A stretch of DNA of 64,000 bases from Acetobacteraceae bacterium (lineage in GTDB: Bacteria; Pseudomonadota; Alphaproteobacteria; Acetobacterales; Acetobacteraceae). Shown here one piece after another: positions 17,122 through 24,834 of this stretch. The stretch is from positions 93,033 to 157,032 of the forward strand of contig CANJLW010000008.1 in the NCBI GenBank assembly GCA_947475245.1. The letters are read 5' to 3'. The position numbers were made by a program, and so were the translations under genes. The notes beneath the pieces are model-generated. The model was not told the DNA's origin and did not search any database. It saw only the letters and a program-made list of their open reading frames with translations. Positions within the stretch are counted from its first letter, which is position 1; each line of letters starts with the position of its first letter.

Positions 17122-17952
17122 TTAGAGGCTTTTCGGCGGTAGGTCTCGATAGCGTTCCAGCATGGCCGATCCGATCTCCGACGATGACGGCCAATGGCCA
17201 CGCCGAGCGCCGTGGTGCCGCCGATATCGACCGAGATCGGCGAGGTCCGGCTGGACGACCCGATCCCCCTCCAGGAACACCACTCCAACCGCCTCACTGG
17301 GCAACCGCGCCAAAAAACCCGCCGCATCGTCCAGCATCGCCTTGATCCGCTTGTGCAGCGCCCGAGGATCGATCGGCCGATCGGTCGCCAGCACCTGAAA
17401 TTCATCGGCCGTAAAGGTTCCGTGCCGCCGGATCTCGTCCAGCATTTCCTCCGGGCTCATCCCCAGAAACCGTCCGACCGCGGCGGAAATCACCGCACCC
17501 AGCGGCAAGACCGTCTCATGGATCGTCACCAGATCGACGATATCTCGCGGCACCCGCCGATCCGCCGCCGCCGAGGCCTTGTTCGTCGCGAGGTCCGCCG
17601 GATGCAGCACGTACCCGAACAATTCATCTTTCACCGCCGGGAAAAAGCGGAAATCCGCGTCGGCGACCCATTCCAGTTGAGTTGCCTCGTCCAGTCCGCG
17701 GACCATGGCCGAACGCTTCCCGGTGCCGCGCGCGGGTAGCCAGGCGACATCGAACCCCGCCGCCGCCATGACCGCGCCATCGCTCTCGGCGATCTCCACC
17801 AGGCGTTCGTCGCCGTCCTGAAAAATATCGATATCCGCCGAAAAGCGCGGCCCGTCGCGATTAATCGCGATCCCACCCGCAACATAACTGTCCGGGCTGC
17901 GGTGACTGGCCAGCAGACGCAACAATTGGGACTGGAGATTACGTAACGGCAT
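17122..17952 (-). CDS. AbiEii-like nucleotidyltransferase family protein
   Basis: A 276-residue protein with the minimal nucleotidyltransferase signature: AGGIAINRDGPRFSADIDIF, giving GG at 26-27, S38, and metal-binding D40 and D42. A later LATNKASAAADRRVPRDIVDL segment matches the helix that follows in AbiEii/DUF1814-type proteins, where the conserved Lys lies. AbiEii toxins of type IV toxin-antitoxin systems add nucleotides to tRNA ends. The gene overlaps by 14 bases the small ORF at 17939, encoded just upstream on the same strand, where an antitoxin would lie. That partner is not a recognisable AbiEi. A metabolic nucleotidyltransferase role cannot be excluded. Confidence 0.72.
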   Translation of the reverse strand: MPLRNLQSQLLRLLASHRSPDSYVAGGIAINRDGPRFSADIDIFQDGDERLVEIAESDGAVMAAAGFDVAWLPARGTGKRSAMVRGLDEATQLEWVADADFRFFPAVKDELFGYVLHPADLATNKASAAADRRVPRDIVDLVTIHETVLPLGAVISAAVGRFLGMSPEEMLDEIRRHGTFTADEFQVLATDRPIDPRALHKRIKAMLDDAAGFLARLPSEAVGVVFLEGDRVVQPDLADLGRYRRHHGARRGHWPSSSEIGSAMLERYRDLPPKSL

Positions 17953-18151
17953 GGCACAGAAACTCGATTTCCTCCGCCAGCCGCCGTCCGTCCATGGAAC
18001 CGTACGTCCGTAGCGCCGATGTGATCGCCAGCGCCGAACCAGCCGTTGGATGCGCGACGGGCGCCATGCTCCACAGCGCCACCGCCCCGTACTCGGCAAA
18101 AGCCCGCCGGTACAGCCGCTCGATCTCCCTGCCGCGCTCAACCTCGTCCAT
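17939..18151 (-). CDS. Small helical protein, possible partner of the AbiEii-like gene
   Basis: A 70-residue ORF starting MDEVERGREIERLYRRAFAE and ending EEIEFLCHAVT. It is mostly helical and charged. It overlaps the following nucleotidyltransferase start by 14 bases, the spacing of toxin-antitoxin operons. TTG at 18190 would give 83 residues with a glycine-rich start of little coding appearance, so ATG 18151 is preferred. I do not recognise the family. A role as an antitoxin rests only on the position and overlap. Confidence 0.55.
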   Translation of the reverse strand: MDEVERGREIERLYRRAFAEYGAVALWSMAPVAHPTAGSALAITSALRTYGSMDGRRLAEEIEFLCHAVT

Positions 18152-18198
18152 ACGCCGCAAGATAGGCCCTCCCGCCGCCCCAAACAACAACCGCCCCC

Positions 18199-18227
18199 TT
18201 GCGTCCCCTCCCCCCGCCCTCTATATC
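18199..18227 (+). promoter_or_regulatory. Candidate sigma-70 promoter of the leuA leader
   Basis: TTGCGT at 18199-18204 and TATATC at 18222-18227 are separated by 17 bases. A start of transcription about 6-8 bases further would fall at roughly 18233-18236, on or just before the ATG of the leader peptide. No ribosome binding site precedes that ATG, so the leader mRNA could be leaderless. Confidence 0.5.
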
Positions 18228-18235
18228 CCCCGCCC

Positions 18236-18337
18236 ATGACCCGCGCTCGGCACGCCTCTGCCCTGATCGCACACGCCCCAGCGTGTGCACGGACGCGCCC
18301 GTCCAACCTCCTCCTCCTTCGACTTACCCACCCCTGA
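18236..18337 (+). CDS. leuA leader peptide with run of Leu codons
   Basis: A 33-residue ORF: it begins MTRARHASALIA and ends SNLLLLRLTHP. Codons 25-28 are four consecutive leucines (CTC CTC CTC CTT), then CGA and a fifth leucine, directly before the stop. Such control codons just ahead of an amino-acid biosynthesis gene are the mark of ribosome-mediated attenuation. The leuA gene starts 85 bases downstream. The peptide lacks a Shine-Dalgarno site, consistent with leaderless translation as known for trp leaders of rhizobia. Confidence 0.75.
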   Translation: MTRARHASALIAHAPACARTRPSNLLLLRLTHP

Positions 18338-18385
18338 GCGTCCCGCCGGGTAGGTAAACGCCGGCATCGCTCAGGGGTCCCTGAG
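18331..18385 (+). promoter_or_regulatory. Alternative stems of the leuA attenuator region
   Basis: CCCCTGAGCG (18331-18340), overlapping the leader stop codon, is a perfect 10-base complement of CGCTCAGGGG (18368-18377). The second segment can instead pair downstream: CTCAGG at 18370-18375 with CCTGAG at 18380-18385. The two stems are mutually exclusive, as in attenuation. The downstream hairpin is followed by GCAAGTCGCGCGAATAAAAA and lacks a U-run, so the switch may act at translation or through Rho rather than as a classical terminator. Confidence 0.6.
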
Positions 18386-18422
18386 GCAAGTCGCGCGAAT
18401 AAAAATCCAGGAGCACAAGGCA

Positions 18423-20006
18423 ATGACCATCAATCATCCCAGCTTCGGTAAGCTGGAACCCGGCCGCGTCATCATCTTCGACACCACACTGCGTGACGGC
18501 GAGCAATCGCCGGGCTTCTCGATGAACCTGAACGAGAAAATCCGCATGGCGGAAGCCCTGACCGAACTGGGCGTCGATGTGTTGGAAGCCGGCTTCGCCA
18601 TCGCCTCCCCCGGCGATTTCGAGTCCGTGAAAACCATCGCCGAAACCATCGGCCAGCGCGCCGACACCCCCGTTCTGGCCAGCCTGTCCCGCGCCGGCTC
18701 GCAGGACGTGCTGCGCTCCGCCGAGGCGCTGAAGAACGCCAAGCGCAAGCGCATCCATATCGTGATCGCCACATCCGATCTGCACATGGAACACAAGCTG
18801 CGCCTGACCCGTGACGAGGTCGTCGCCGCCACCGTCGAATCCGTCAAACTGGCCCGCAACCACGCCGACGACGTCGAATGGTCGGCCGAGGACGCCACAC
18901 GCTCCGACTTCGACTTCCTGGCGCGCGTCGTGGAAGCCGCGATCAAGGCCGGCGCGACCACCATCAACCTGCCGGACACCGTCGGCTACGCGATGCCGGC
19001 GGATATGGAGGCGATGTACTCCCACATCCTGAACAAGGTGCCGGGCGTCGAGAACGTCGTCCTGTCCACCCACAACCATAACGATCTGGGCATGGGCGTC
19101 GCCAACACCCTGGCCGCCATCCGCGCCGGCGCCCGCCAGATCGAAACCACCATCAACGGGATCGGCGAACGCGCGGGCAACGCATCGCTGGAAGAAGTCG
19201 TGATGGCCATCCGCACCCGGCCCGACGCCTTCCCCTATCAAAACAACATCAAGACCAAAAACCTGCTGAGCCTGTCTCGCCTGCTGGCCACCGTCACCGG
19301 CTTCGACGTTCAGCCGAACAAGGCCATCGTCGGGCGCAACGCCTTCGCGCACGAAGCCGGCATCCATCAGGACGGCGTGCTGAAAAACGCCGCCACCTAC
19401 GAAATCATGACCCCCGAGTCCGTCGGCTGGGCCAAGAACTCCCTGGTCCTGGGCAAGCACTCCGGCCGAGCGGCGTTCCGCGATAAGCTGAATACGCTGG
19501 GTTATAAGATTGGTGATAACCAGTTGAACGACGCCTTCCGCCGCTTCAAGGATCTGGCCGATCGTAAAAAGGTCGTGTTCGACGACGACATCGTGGCCCT
19601 GGTCGACGACGAGGTGATGCGCGATCACGAGCGCATCAAGTTCGTGTCGCTGGATGTCTCCTCCGGTTCCAAACGCCAACCGACGGCGGAGCTGGAGCTG
19701 TCAGTCGACGGCGTCGTGAAATCCGGCTCCGCCACCGGCGACGGGCCGGTGGACGCGACCTTCAAGGCTATTCAGTCGATCTTCCCGCACACCGCCAACC
19801 TGACCCTGTTCCAGATCGGCGCCATCACCGAAGGCACCGACGCGCAGGCCAAGACGACGGTGCGGCTGGAAGAAAACGGCAAGATGGTCGATGGCCAGGG
19901 TGCCGACACCGACACCATCGTCGCGTCCGCCCGCGCCTATGTTCATGCGCTGAACAAGCTGCTGGTGAAGCGCGAACGCACCGAACCGGCCGCGCTGTCG
20001 GCCTGA
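18423..20006 (+). CDS. leuA: 2-isopropylmalate synthase
   Basis: A 527-residue enzyme that condenses acetyl-CoA with 2-ketoisovalerate, the committed step of leucine synthesis. The DRE-TIM barrel motif FDTTLRDGEQSPGFSMN lies at the N-terminus, the metal-binding STHNHNDLGMG in the middle, and NAFAHEAGIHQDGVLKN after it. The C-terminal third is the LeuA dimer/leucine-sensing domain, so feedback inhibition is expected besides the leader control. ATG 18423 has AGGAG about nine bases upstream. Length is normal for the long bacterial form. Confidence 0.96.
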   Translation: MTINHPSFGKLEPGRVIIFDTTLRDGEQSPGFSMNLNEKIRMAEALTELGVDVLEAGFAIASPGDFESVKTIAETIGQRADTPVLASLSRAGSQDVLRSAEALKNAKRKRIHIVIATSDLHMEHKLRLTRDEVVAATVESVKLARNHADDVEWSAEDATRSDFDFLARVVEAAIKAGATTINLPDTVGYAMPADMEAMYSHILNKVPGVENVVLSTHNHNDLGMGVANTLAAIRAGARQIETTINGIGERAGNASLEEVVMAIRTRPDAFPYQNNIKTKNLLSLSRLLATVTGFDVQPNKAIVGRNAFAHEAGIHQDGVLKNAATYEIMTPESVGWAKNSLVLGKHSGRAAFRDKLNTLGYKIGDNQLNDAFRRFKDLADRKKVVFDDDIVALVDDEVMRDHERIKFVSLDVSSGSKRQPTAELELSVDGVVKSGSATGDGPVDATFKAIQSIFPHTANLTLFQIGAITEGTDAQAKTTVRLEENGKMVDGQGADTDTIVASARAYVHALNKLLVKRERTEPAALSA

Positions 20007-20030
20007 GTCGGCGCCGTCAGACGAACGCGT

Positions 20031-20060
20031 AACGGCCGCGGAGCAATCCGCGGCCGTTTT
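20031..20060 (+). terminator. Intrinsic terminator after leuA
   Basis: AACGGCCGCGG and CCGCGGCCGTT form an 11-base-pair perfect stem with loop AGCAAT, followed by TTTTC. It starts 24 bases after the leuA stop. The convergent lipoprotein gene ends inside the same structure. Confidence 0.88.
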
Positions 20061-20254
20061 CAATTATACCCAAAAAATTTCCCGCTCCCCGTGCTCGGCG
20101 TTACCGAGGGGCCATAAAACGTGCCGGGCATCCCCCCATCCTCTCGCGCCACGGGCGGGGCTGGGGCGCGCGCGCCGGTGATGCCGTAGTCGCGCGGATC
20201 GCCCGCGCAGGCCGTCAGGGCGAGAAGCAGGATGAACAGGGGGATGAGGCGCAT
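20060..20254 (-). CDS. Small lipoprotein
   Basis: A 64-residue lipoprotein precursor, MRLIPLFILLLALTACAGDP, with a short basic start, hydrophobic core and lipobox LTAC; the mature protein would begin at Cys16. The remainder is Pro/Gly-rich without recognised domain. A longer frame to 20284 exists, but ATG 20254 gives a proper signal peptide. The stop codon lies in the T-tract of the leuA terminator, so the structure likely serves both convergent genes. Confidence 0.7.
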   Translation of the reverse strand: MRLIPLFILLLALTACAGDPRDYGITGARAPAPPVAREDGGMPGTFYGPSVTPSTGSGKFFGYN

Positions 20255-20456
20255 CTCGGGATGATGAGCTTTTGCCTGGGGCATATCAAGGTGGTGGGGA
20301 ATTTGTTCGGACGGGCTGTGTTTTGTCAGCCCGTCCGCAAGGTTTCGCGCAGCGGCCGGCTATGCCGCAGCCTACGGTCAAGATGTCGCGTTGGAGATCA
20401 TCGTCTGACTGAACTCCATGTCTGTAACGACAAATTGCGCCTTCTGATCCAGCGAT

Positions 20457-21425
20457 TTAATCGCATTTAGCATAGGTCGTTTTGGTTGGTGCGGAGGGAT
20501 CCGCCCACTGCGAATCCTGAAGGTTTACGAGCAAGGTCAGCGCGCGCTTGGCGACCTCATGCGACACGCTATGCCCTTTCGTCTCATACTTGTAGGAAAT
20601 CTCGGCGATGTACGGTTGGCTGTGATCACCCGCGTCTGGATACCAAACTGTCAAGGCGAACTCGGCTTCAGTATCACCGTGGACCATTAGCTTCTTGCTC
20701 TCGTAAACCCGCTCAAGGAACTTTTCGCCCGGGACGAGTTTGAGCAACATGTCGGCTGTACTAAAGGCGGCATTCAGTCCGGGCTCAAACATGGGGTTGA
20801 GCTTTGCTACCGCCGCGAGATCAGCGGGGAAGGAAGTCGCGGACGTCTCATGTGAACAGGATTGCGAAAACTGACTGCGGACACTGCGCGGATTTGCTAT
20901 GACCCCGGAGCCCGCTTCGGTGCGGACGGCGACAGGGGTGAGGTCCTCCTCAAATTTACAATCACTGCCGCCGGACTTGCGGCTCGCTGCCGCAAGGAAG
21001 ATGTCCGGACTGCGGAACTTGAAGGTCCCCGTAGCTTCGCCCGACCGTTCACCGGAATTGTTAAGCTTGAAACGCTCGCGCCAAGCGAATCCATTATGCG
21101 AGAGCAGGCACTTTTCCGTATCCTTGAACTGCACGATACGCGATTTTTCCAGCTTCAGGCCCCTATCTTGAAGCCTCTCGGCAGCCGCCGCAGACCAGTG
21201 CGCCCTTACCAAGAGTGTTAGCTCCTCTCGGACGAAGCGGTCGATATTGGCGCGTGGGTCAGTGCCGGCGAATTCACCCGGCTTAAGCATCAGCTTATAT
21301 TCGCGCGAATCGATCTTGATGTCGCTGGCTAATCCTTGCCGCAGCGGCAACAACGTGAGCGCCGCGAACGCTATCGCCGCAAGAGTTACACAATTATGCC
21401 TGATGTCCCAACTGGTCCTGAACAT
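20457..21425 (-). CDS. Exported protein of unknown function, possibly CYTH/TTM-like
   Basis: A 322-residue protein with a signal peptide (HNCVTLAAIAFAALTLLPLR, cleavage near GLASD). I do not recognise the family. Repeated alternating charged strands (DSREYKLMLK, WRERFKLN, TGTFKFRSP, IAEISYKYET) resemble the tunnel strands of CYTH/triphosphate-tunnel proteins, but this is only a visual likeness. It begins 62 bases after the stop of the peptidoglycan hydrolase at 21488 on the same strand, and is probably in the same transcript. Lower-GC codon use than the neighbours hints at acquired DNA. Confidence 0.62.
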   Translation of the reverse strand: MFRTSWDIRHNCVTLAAIAFAALTLLPLRQGLASDIKIDSREYKLMLKPGEFAGTDPRANIDRFVREELTLLVRAHWSAAAAERLQDRGLKLEKSRIVQFKDTEKCLLSHNGFAWRERFKLNNSGERSGEATGTFKFRSPDIFLAAASRKSGGSDCKFEEDLTPVAVRTEAGSGVIANPRSVRSQFSQSCSHETSATSFPADLAAVAKLNPMFEPGLNAAFSTADMLLKLVPGEKFLERVYESKKLMVHGDTEAEFALTVWYPDAGDHSQPYIAEISYKYETKGHSVSHEVAKRALTLLVNLQDSQWADPSAPTKTTYAKCD

Positions 21426-21487
21426 ACATTTCCTCCTGGCTCGACTGTGGAATCAGATACGCGACTTTCGTAGGAACCTGATGCCTG

Positions 21488-22738
21488 TCATGCTGACGAG
21501 TGGTGATGATCGTCAGCTGGCGGATCAATGTCGGGAGATTCGACCGGGCGGAGCCTGCTGTGGAAATCCGTCACTTGCCCGATGAACTTGATCCATCCTT
21601 TGTTGTTGTCGGCGCGCAGTACGCTGGGACAGTCCTTGCCCGACCAGTCACGGTGCTGCATTACGCCCACAGGGACCTGGATCTTTAGCCGATACGCGAG
21701 CCAAGCCGTAAGCAGCGCCGCACGATCGTAAGCCGCGTCCGCGTTCAGATCTGAATTCATGCAGATTTCGATGCCGATGCTGGTGTGGTTTCCTTCGTCT
21801 TTGCCACAATGCCAGCCGATCTCGGTCGTCGGTAGGCTTTGGAAAACGAACTCGTCGTCAACCGTGAAGTGCCACGAGACTTGCCGCTTCTGCGCATCCG
21901 CACCCTTCATGTATTTGGCATGGGCGGCCGCATTGGCACCCTTCGACGTGTTGTCTGTGTTGTGAATGGTGATGGAAGTGGCAGTCAGCTTGGTACCAGG
22001 CCGGTTGTGGTTACCGATGGGTACATAATCCTGGACAAGCTTCAGCATGACCTGGGCCTCGTCTAACGGTATCGGCATCGTTGCCGAAACCGCGGCCAAC
22101 CTGGCCACCTCGGTCAGTCCATGACCTCCAGCGGACGCTTTTTCATTATGGTCCGCCGCATCGGCCGGCTCCAGGAAAGTCTCTGCGGCGGCGAGGGCCT
22201 TGTTCCAGCGATTCACCAATCCCTTCCAGAAGACGCTCGTTTCGCTCCGGCCAACGACGTTGCGTTCGTAGCCCTCTCGCTCCTCCCTCAAGGCGCGAAG
22301 AAGCTTGCTCGGCTCCCGTTCCGCCGTCCGGAGCGCGGCGCGCGTGTCCTTACCGACTACACCGTCGTCTTCCACGCCAACGGCGCGCTGCAGAATCCTC
22401 GCTGCGCCGCGAGGGCCGCGATTGAACGCGGTGTCGCGAAGATAGAACTCGACCGATGCAGTCTCAGCCCAGCCAACGACCGAATCCGTGAATGTCTTGA
22501 TGAAGGCAATGGCTTTGTCTTCAGCTTCCTGGTGACGACCGGACCTGATGAGATCCGCGAGTTCCTGCGCTTCCATCGGATGGTAGCGTTCATTGATCCC
22601 CGCTACTTCATACGTCCCACCGCCGTCTTCAGCCGGCAGTGAATAGACCGCGAGGCGCCCCGACGCGTCGCGACGCGCCTCGTAGCCCAGAATGATCGCG
22701 GCCATCTTCCGCCGTTGCTCTATTGTTACCACTACCAT
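21488..22738 (-). CDS. Bifunctional peptidoglycan hydrolase: GH108-like plus N-acetylmuramoyl-L-alanine amidase
   Basis: A 416-residue two-domain lytic enzyme. Residues about 10-185 resemble TtsA/GH108 muramidases: the candidate catalytic Glu is E20 in LGYEARRD, then a GGGTYEVAGINERY segment, and NRGPRGAARILQRAVGVEDD, a typical C-terminal helical peptidoglycan-binding motif of that family. Residues about 235-395 are an Amidase_2/PGRP domain with zinc ligands H259 (TIHNTDN), H362 (MQHRDW) and C370 (KDCPS). ATG 22738 has GGAGG seven bases upstream. No signal peptide is seen. The origin may be phage or an interbacterial lysis system; no holin or other phage gene is adjacent. Confidence 0.8.
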   Translation of the reverse strand: MVVVTIEQRRKMAAIILGYEARRDASGRLAVYSLPAEDGGGTYEVAGINERYHPMEAQELADLIRSGRHQEAEDKAIAFIKTFTDSVVGWAETASVEFYLRDTAFNRGPRGAARILQRAVGVEDDGVVGKDTRAALRTAEREPSKLLRALREEREGYERNVVGRSETSVFWKGLVNRWNKALAAAETFLEPADAADHNEKASAGGHGLTEVARLAAVSATMPIPLDEAQVMLKLVQDYVPIGNHNRPGTKLTATSITIHNTDNTSKGANAAAHAKYMKGADAQKRQVSWHFTVDDEFVFQSLPTTEIGWHCGKDEGNHTSIGIEICMNSDLNADAAYDRAALLTAWLAYRLKIQVPVGVMQHRDWSGKDCPSVLRADNNKGWIKFIGQVTDFHSRLRPVESPDIDPPADDHHHSSA

Positions 22739-23077
22739 GGGATGTCCTCCAGTGCGATCAAACAATCAGAAGTCGCCTTCGAATCCCAGTGACCGTAAAC
22801 CGCTCACCGAATACCGTCGGCAGACTGGCTGCCCGATCAGGCCGCCATTTTGAGAAGTCCAGGCCGACGCTTTGACCGGTGGCGGGCTCCACCAGTCATT
22901 CCGCCGCAAGTGTGAACCGGCTGTTCAAGGCGAAGTCGGGGCCGATAGCGGTCTGCGGCGACTTATCGATCCTACACGTCAGCCGCCCAAGGACCAGAAC
23001 TGCTGAGAAGTGTGGCACACTATTTGTTCTTGTGATGTGATATGCTTCACAGATTGGCGGCACAGGTGGCCCAAAAT
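22739..23077. other. Gene-free stretch upstream of the peptidoglycan hydrolase
   Basis: No supported gene lies here. On the minus strand one frame encodes LVEPATGQSVGLDFSKWRPD and ends in RRRLLIV just before the hydrolase ribosome site, but no start codon or family could be assigned; it may be a gene remnant. The stretch also contains a consensus CRP-type site at 23036-23051. Confidence 0.4.
23036..23051. promoter_or_regulatory. Consensus CRP/FNR-type site TGTGA-N6-TCACA
   Basis: TGTGATATGCTTCACA is a perfect match to the TGTGA-N6-TCACA half-sites bound by CRP-family regulators. It lies about 300 bases upstream of the minus-strand peptidoglycan hydrolase gene and 27 bases beyond the stop of the SnoaL-GNAT gene. 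The distance makes direct promoter control uncertain. Confidence 0.4.
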
Positions 23078-23992
23078 TCAGGTCATTGCCAAAACTCTGT
23101 CAGGTGGCGGACGAGTGCCGCGCCCACTGAGTTGACCCGCGATCGCGCCCCGCACAGGCAACCTTCCAGCAACACCGTCCGGCGCGTCACCCCCCACCCG
23201 CTTGCTCATATAAACCGCAACCCCAAGCCCCGATTCTTCCTCGCGATCCACCCCGTAACCCACCCCGCCGTAAAGCCGCACATTCGCGGCAAACAGCTTA
23301 TTCGTGAACAATCTGACAACCGAATACCCCGCTTCCACAGCCACCTGCTCCGCATGAGCCAAAAGCCTGCGCCCCCAACCCCTGCCCTGACACGCGGGGG
23401 ACACGGCGATGTTCTCGATCAGCAGGTGATCGTCTTTCGCAATCATCTCGATCAGAGCCACCAGCGCGCCATCCACATACAGAAGGTCGATACGGTGCAT
23501 CCGCACGGCTGCGTCATAATCCACGGTCATCGGCAAAGGCTCCCGCCCGATGACCGGAATCCATTTGGCATAGGCCTCCCGCGTCAAAGCGCGAATGGCC
23601 GCGGCATCCTCCGCGTTTGCCGACCGCAGTGAAAAAGCCGAACAAAGCCGGGGAGGCCCACTCTTGAACCAGGCCTTTGCGATTTTGCCGTTCTCGACTT
23701 CATAGATCGCAATGACATCCACCTCACCGGGACCATCCGGGAAGCTCCGCGTCACCGTCTCATGATCGACCACCACGTTGCCGACCGTTATCCGCGAAAG
23801 CAGCCGGCCGTACAGGTTGGGTTCCCGGAACCGAGCAACGTGACGCTCGCGGACCTCCGCCGTCCCCCGCGCCAGCAGGCGGTCGGGGAATTCGTAGTAT
23901 TCACAATCCTCCGCCCACCACGGCATGAAGGCGTCGATGTCGCGGGCGTTATAGGCGTCAAGCTGCTTCTGAACGGGAAGCGCGGTGTCCAT
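23078..23992 (-). CDS. SnoaL-like/GNAT acetyltransferase fusion protein
   Basis: A 304-residue two-domain protein. Residues about 1-118 form a SnoaL/NTF2-like cone (LDAYNARDIDAFMPWWAEDC, then a KIAKAWFKSGPPR end). Residues about 122-265 are a GNAT N-acetyltransferase with the acetyl-CoA loop VSPACQGRGWGRRLLAHAE. The usual GNAT end, VAVYMSKRV, is followed by about 38 Gly/Arg/Pro-rich residues that look unstructured and may be read-through. ATG 23992 has GGAGA eight bases upstream. A strong hairpin plus T-tract lies just before the ribosome site. Substrate unknown. Confidence 0.78.
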   Translation of the reverse strand: MDTALPVQKQLDAYNARDIDAFMPWWAEDCEYYEFPDRLLARGTAEVRERHVARFREPNLYGRLLSRITVGNVVVDHETVTRSFPDGPGEVDVIAIYEVENGKIAKAWFKSGPPRLCSAFSLRSANAEDAAAIRALTREAYAKWIPVIGREPLPMTVDYDAAVRMHRIDLLYVDGALVALIEMIAKDDHLLIENIAVSPACQGRGWGRRLLAHAEQVAVEAGYSVVRLFTNKLFAANVRLYGGVGYGVDREEESGLGVAVYMSKRVGGDAPDGVAGRLPVRGAIAGQLSGRGTRPPPDRVLAMT

Positions 23993-24011
23993 TGTCGTCT
24001 CTCCAAATAAA

Positions 24012-24039
24012 AACCCCCGCGACGGATGTCGCGGGGGTT
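24012..24039 (-). terminator. Terminator-like hairpin directly upstream of the SnoaL-GNAT gene
   Basis: On the minus strand AACCCCCGCGAC and GTCGCGGGGGTT form a 12-base-pair perfect stem with a four-base loop, followed by TTTTTATTT and then the GGAGA ribosome site of the gene starting at 23992. No gene lies upstream on this strand for 800 bases, so it is better explained as an attenuator in the gene's own leader than as the end of another transcript. Confidence 0.65.
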
Positions 24040-24320
24040 GAAACATGTCCTTGCAGGAGCCTCGGCTCAGGTGACGGTCTTATCCATCACGGGCGAAGCC
24101 AGACCTCGGCAGACACGACGAACCCGCCGCAATTGCCACGGCGTCGGCGTCGGTCGGCGGTGGTCCGGTTCTCGCGCATCCCGGCAACAGAGTGCAGCCT
24201 CGCGTTTCGTCGCGTCAAGCGCCTTCCAGCCCGCCAAACCCCCACCGCTTGACCCACATCAACGCGCCTCCCCCCGATCCATGCGCCAGTGGCGGTTTCG
24301 ATAACCCCAGGAGGCGACCC

Positions 24321-24827
24321 ATGACGCTTAAAGCCCAATCGGCCCACCCGCCGCGTCGCTCGCTCGATCGGTTGTGGATCGTCGTCGCCGACGGCGGCGT
24401 CGCGCGTATTCTCGCCATCTCCGACGAGCGCGACCATCTGCGCGTCCTGCGAGAGCATCATTCGCCCGACGCCCATCTGAAAACGCACGAACTGGTCGAT
24501 GCCCCGGTCGGGCGGTCGTTCGAAAGCGCCTCTTCCACCCGGCACGGCATCGCCTCCCGCCTCGACCCGCACGCCGAACAAAAGCATCATTTCATTGCCG
24601 GCCTGGCGGAGGCGTTGAACCAGGACAGCGACGCCGATCTGTTCGATCAACTCGTCCTGATCGTCACCCCCGCCCAGAGCCATCTGCTGCTGGCGGGATT
24701 GAACCCGCGCGCCGCCGCCAAGGTCCTGGACTCCATCCACAAGGACCTGACGAAAGAACTGCCGCAGGCGATCTGGGAACGGCTGATCGCGGCGAAACTG
24801 ATGCCGCCGCGCCGCCCGGCCGCTTAG
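24321..24827 (+). CDS. Host attachment family protein
   Basis: A 168-residue protein of the Host_attach (AtsC-like, baeRF-related) family. It shows DRLWIVVADGGVARILAISD at the N-terminus, then HGIASRLDPHAEQKHHFIAG, and LILIVTPAQ-type core strands (LVLIVTPAQSHLLLAGL). The fold relates to release-factor eRF1 domain 2, and the family is named after an Agrobacterium attachment gene, but the biochemical role is unproven. ATG 24321 has AGGAGG six bases upstream. It converges on the dehydrogenase gene at 24835. Confidence 0.85.
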   Translation: MTLKAQSAHPPRRSLDRLWIVVADGGVARILAISDERDHLRVLREHHSPDAHLKTHELVDAPVGRSFESASSTRHGIASRLDPHAEQKHHFIAGLAEALNQDSDADLFDQLVLIVTPAQSHLLLAGLNPRAAAKVLDSIHKDLTKELPQAIWERLIAAKLMPPRRPAA

Positions 24828-24834
24828 GCCCGGA

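Noticed and set aside
18050..18337. 95-codon ORF ending at the leuA leader stop
   Set aside because: Only the last 33 codons (from ATG 18236) make sense as a leader peptide; the upstream part is Pro/Arg-rich and antisense to the small 17939 ORF.
21488..22738. Prophage around the peptidoglycan hydrolase
   Set aside because: No holin, spanin, tail, integrase or terminase gene lies on either side; one lysin-like gene is not enough.
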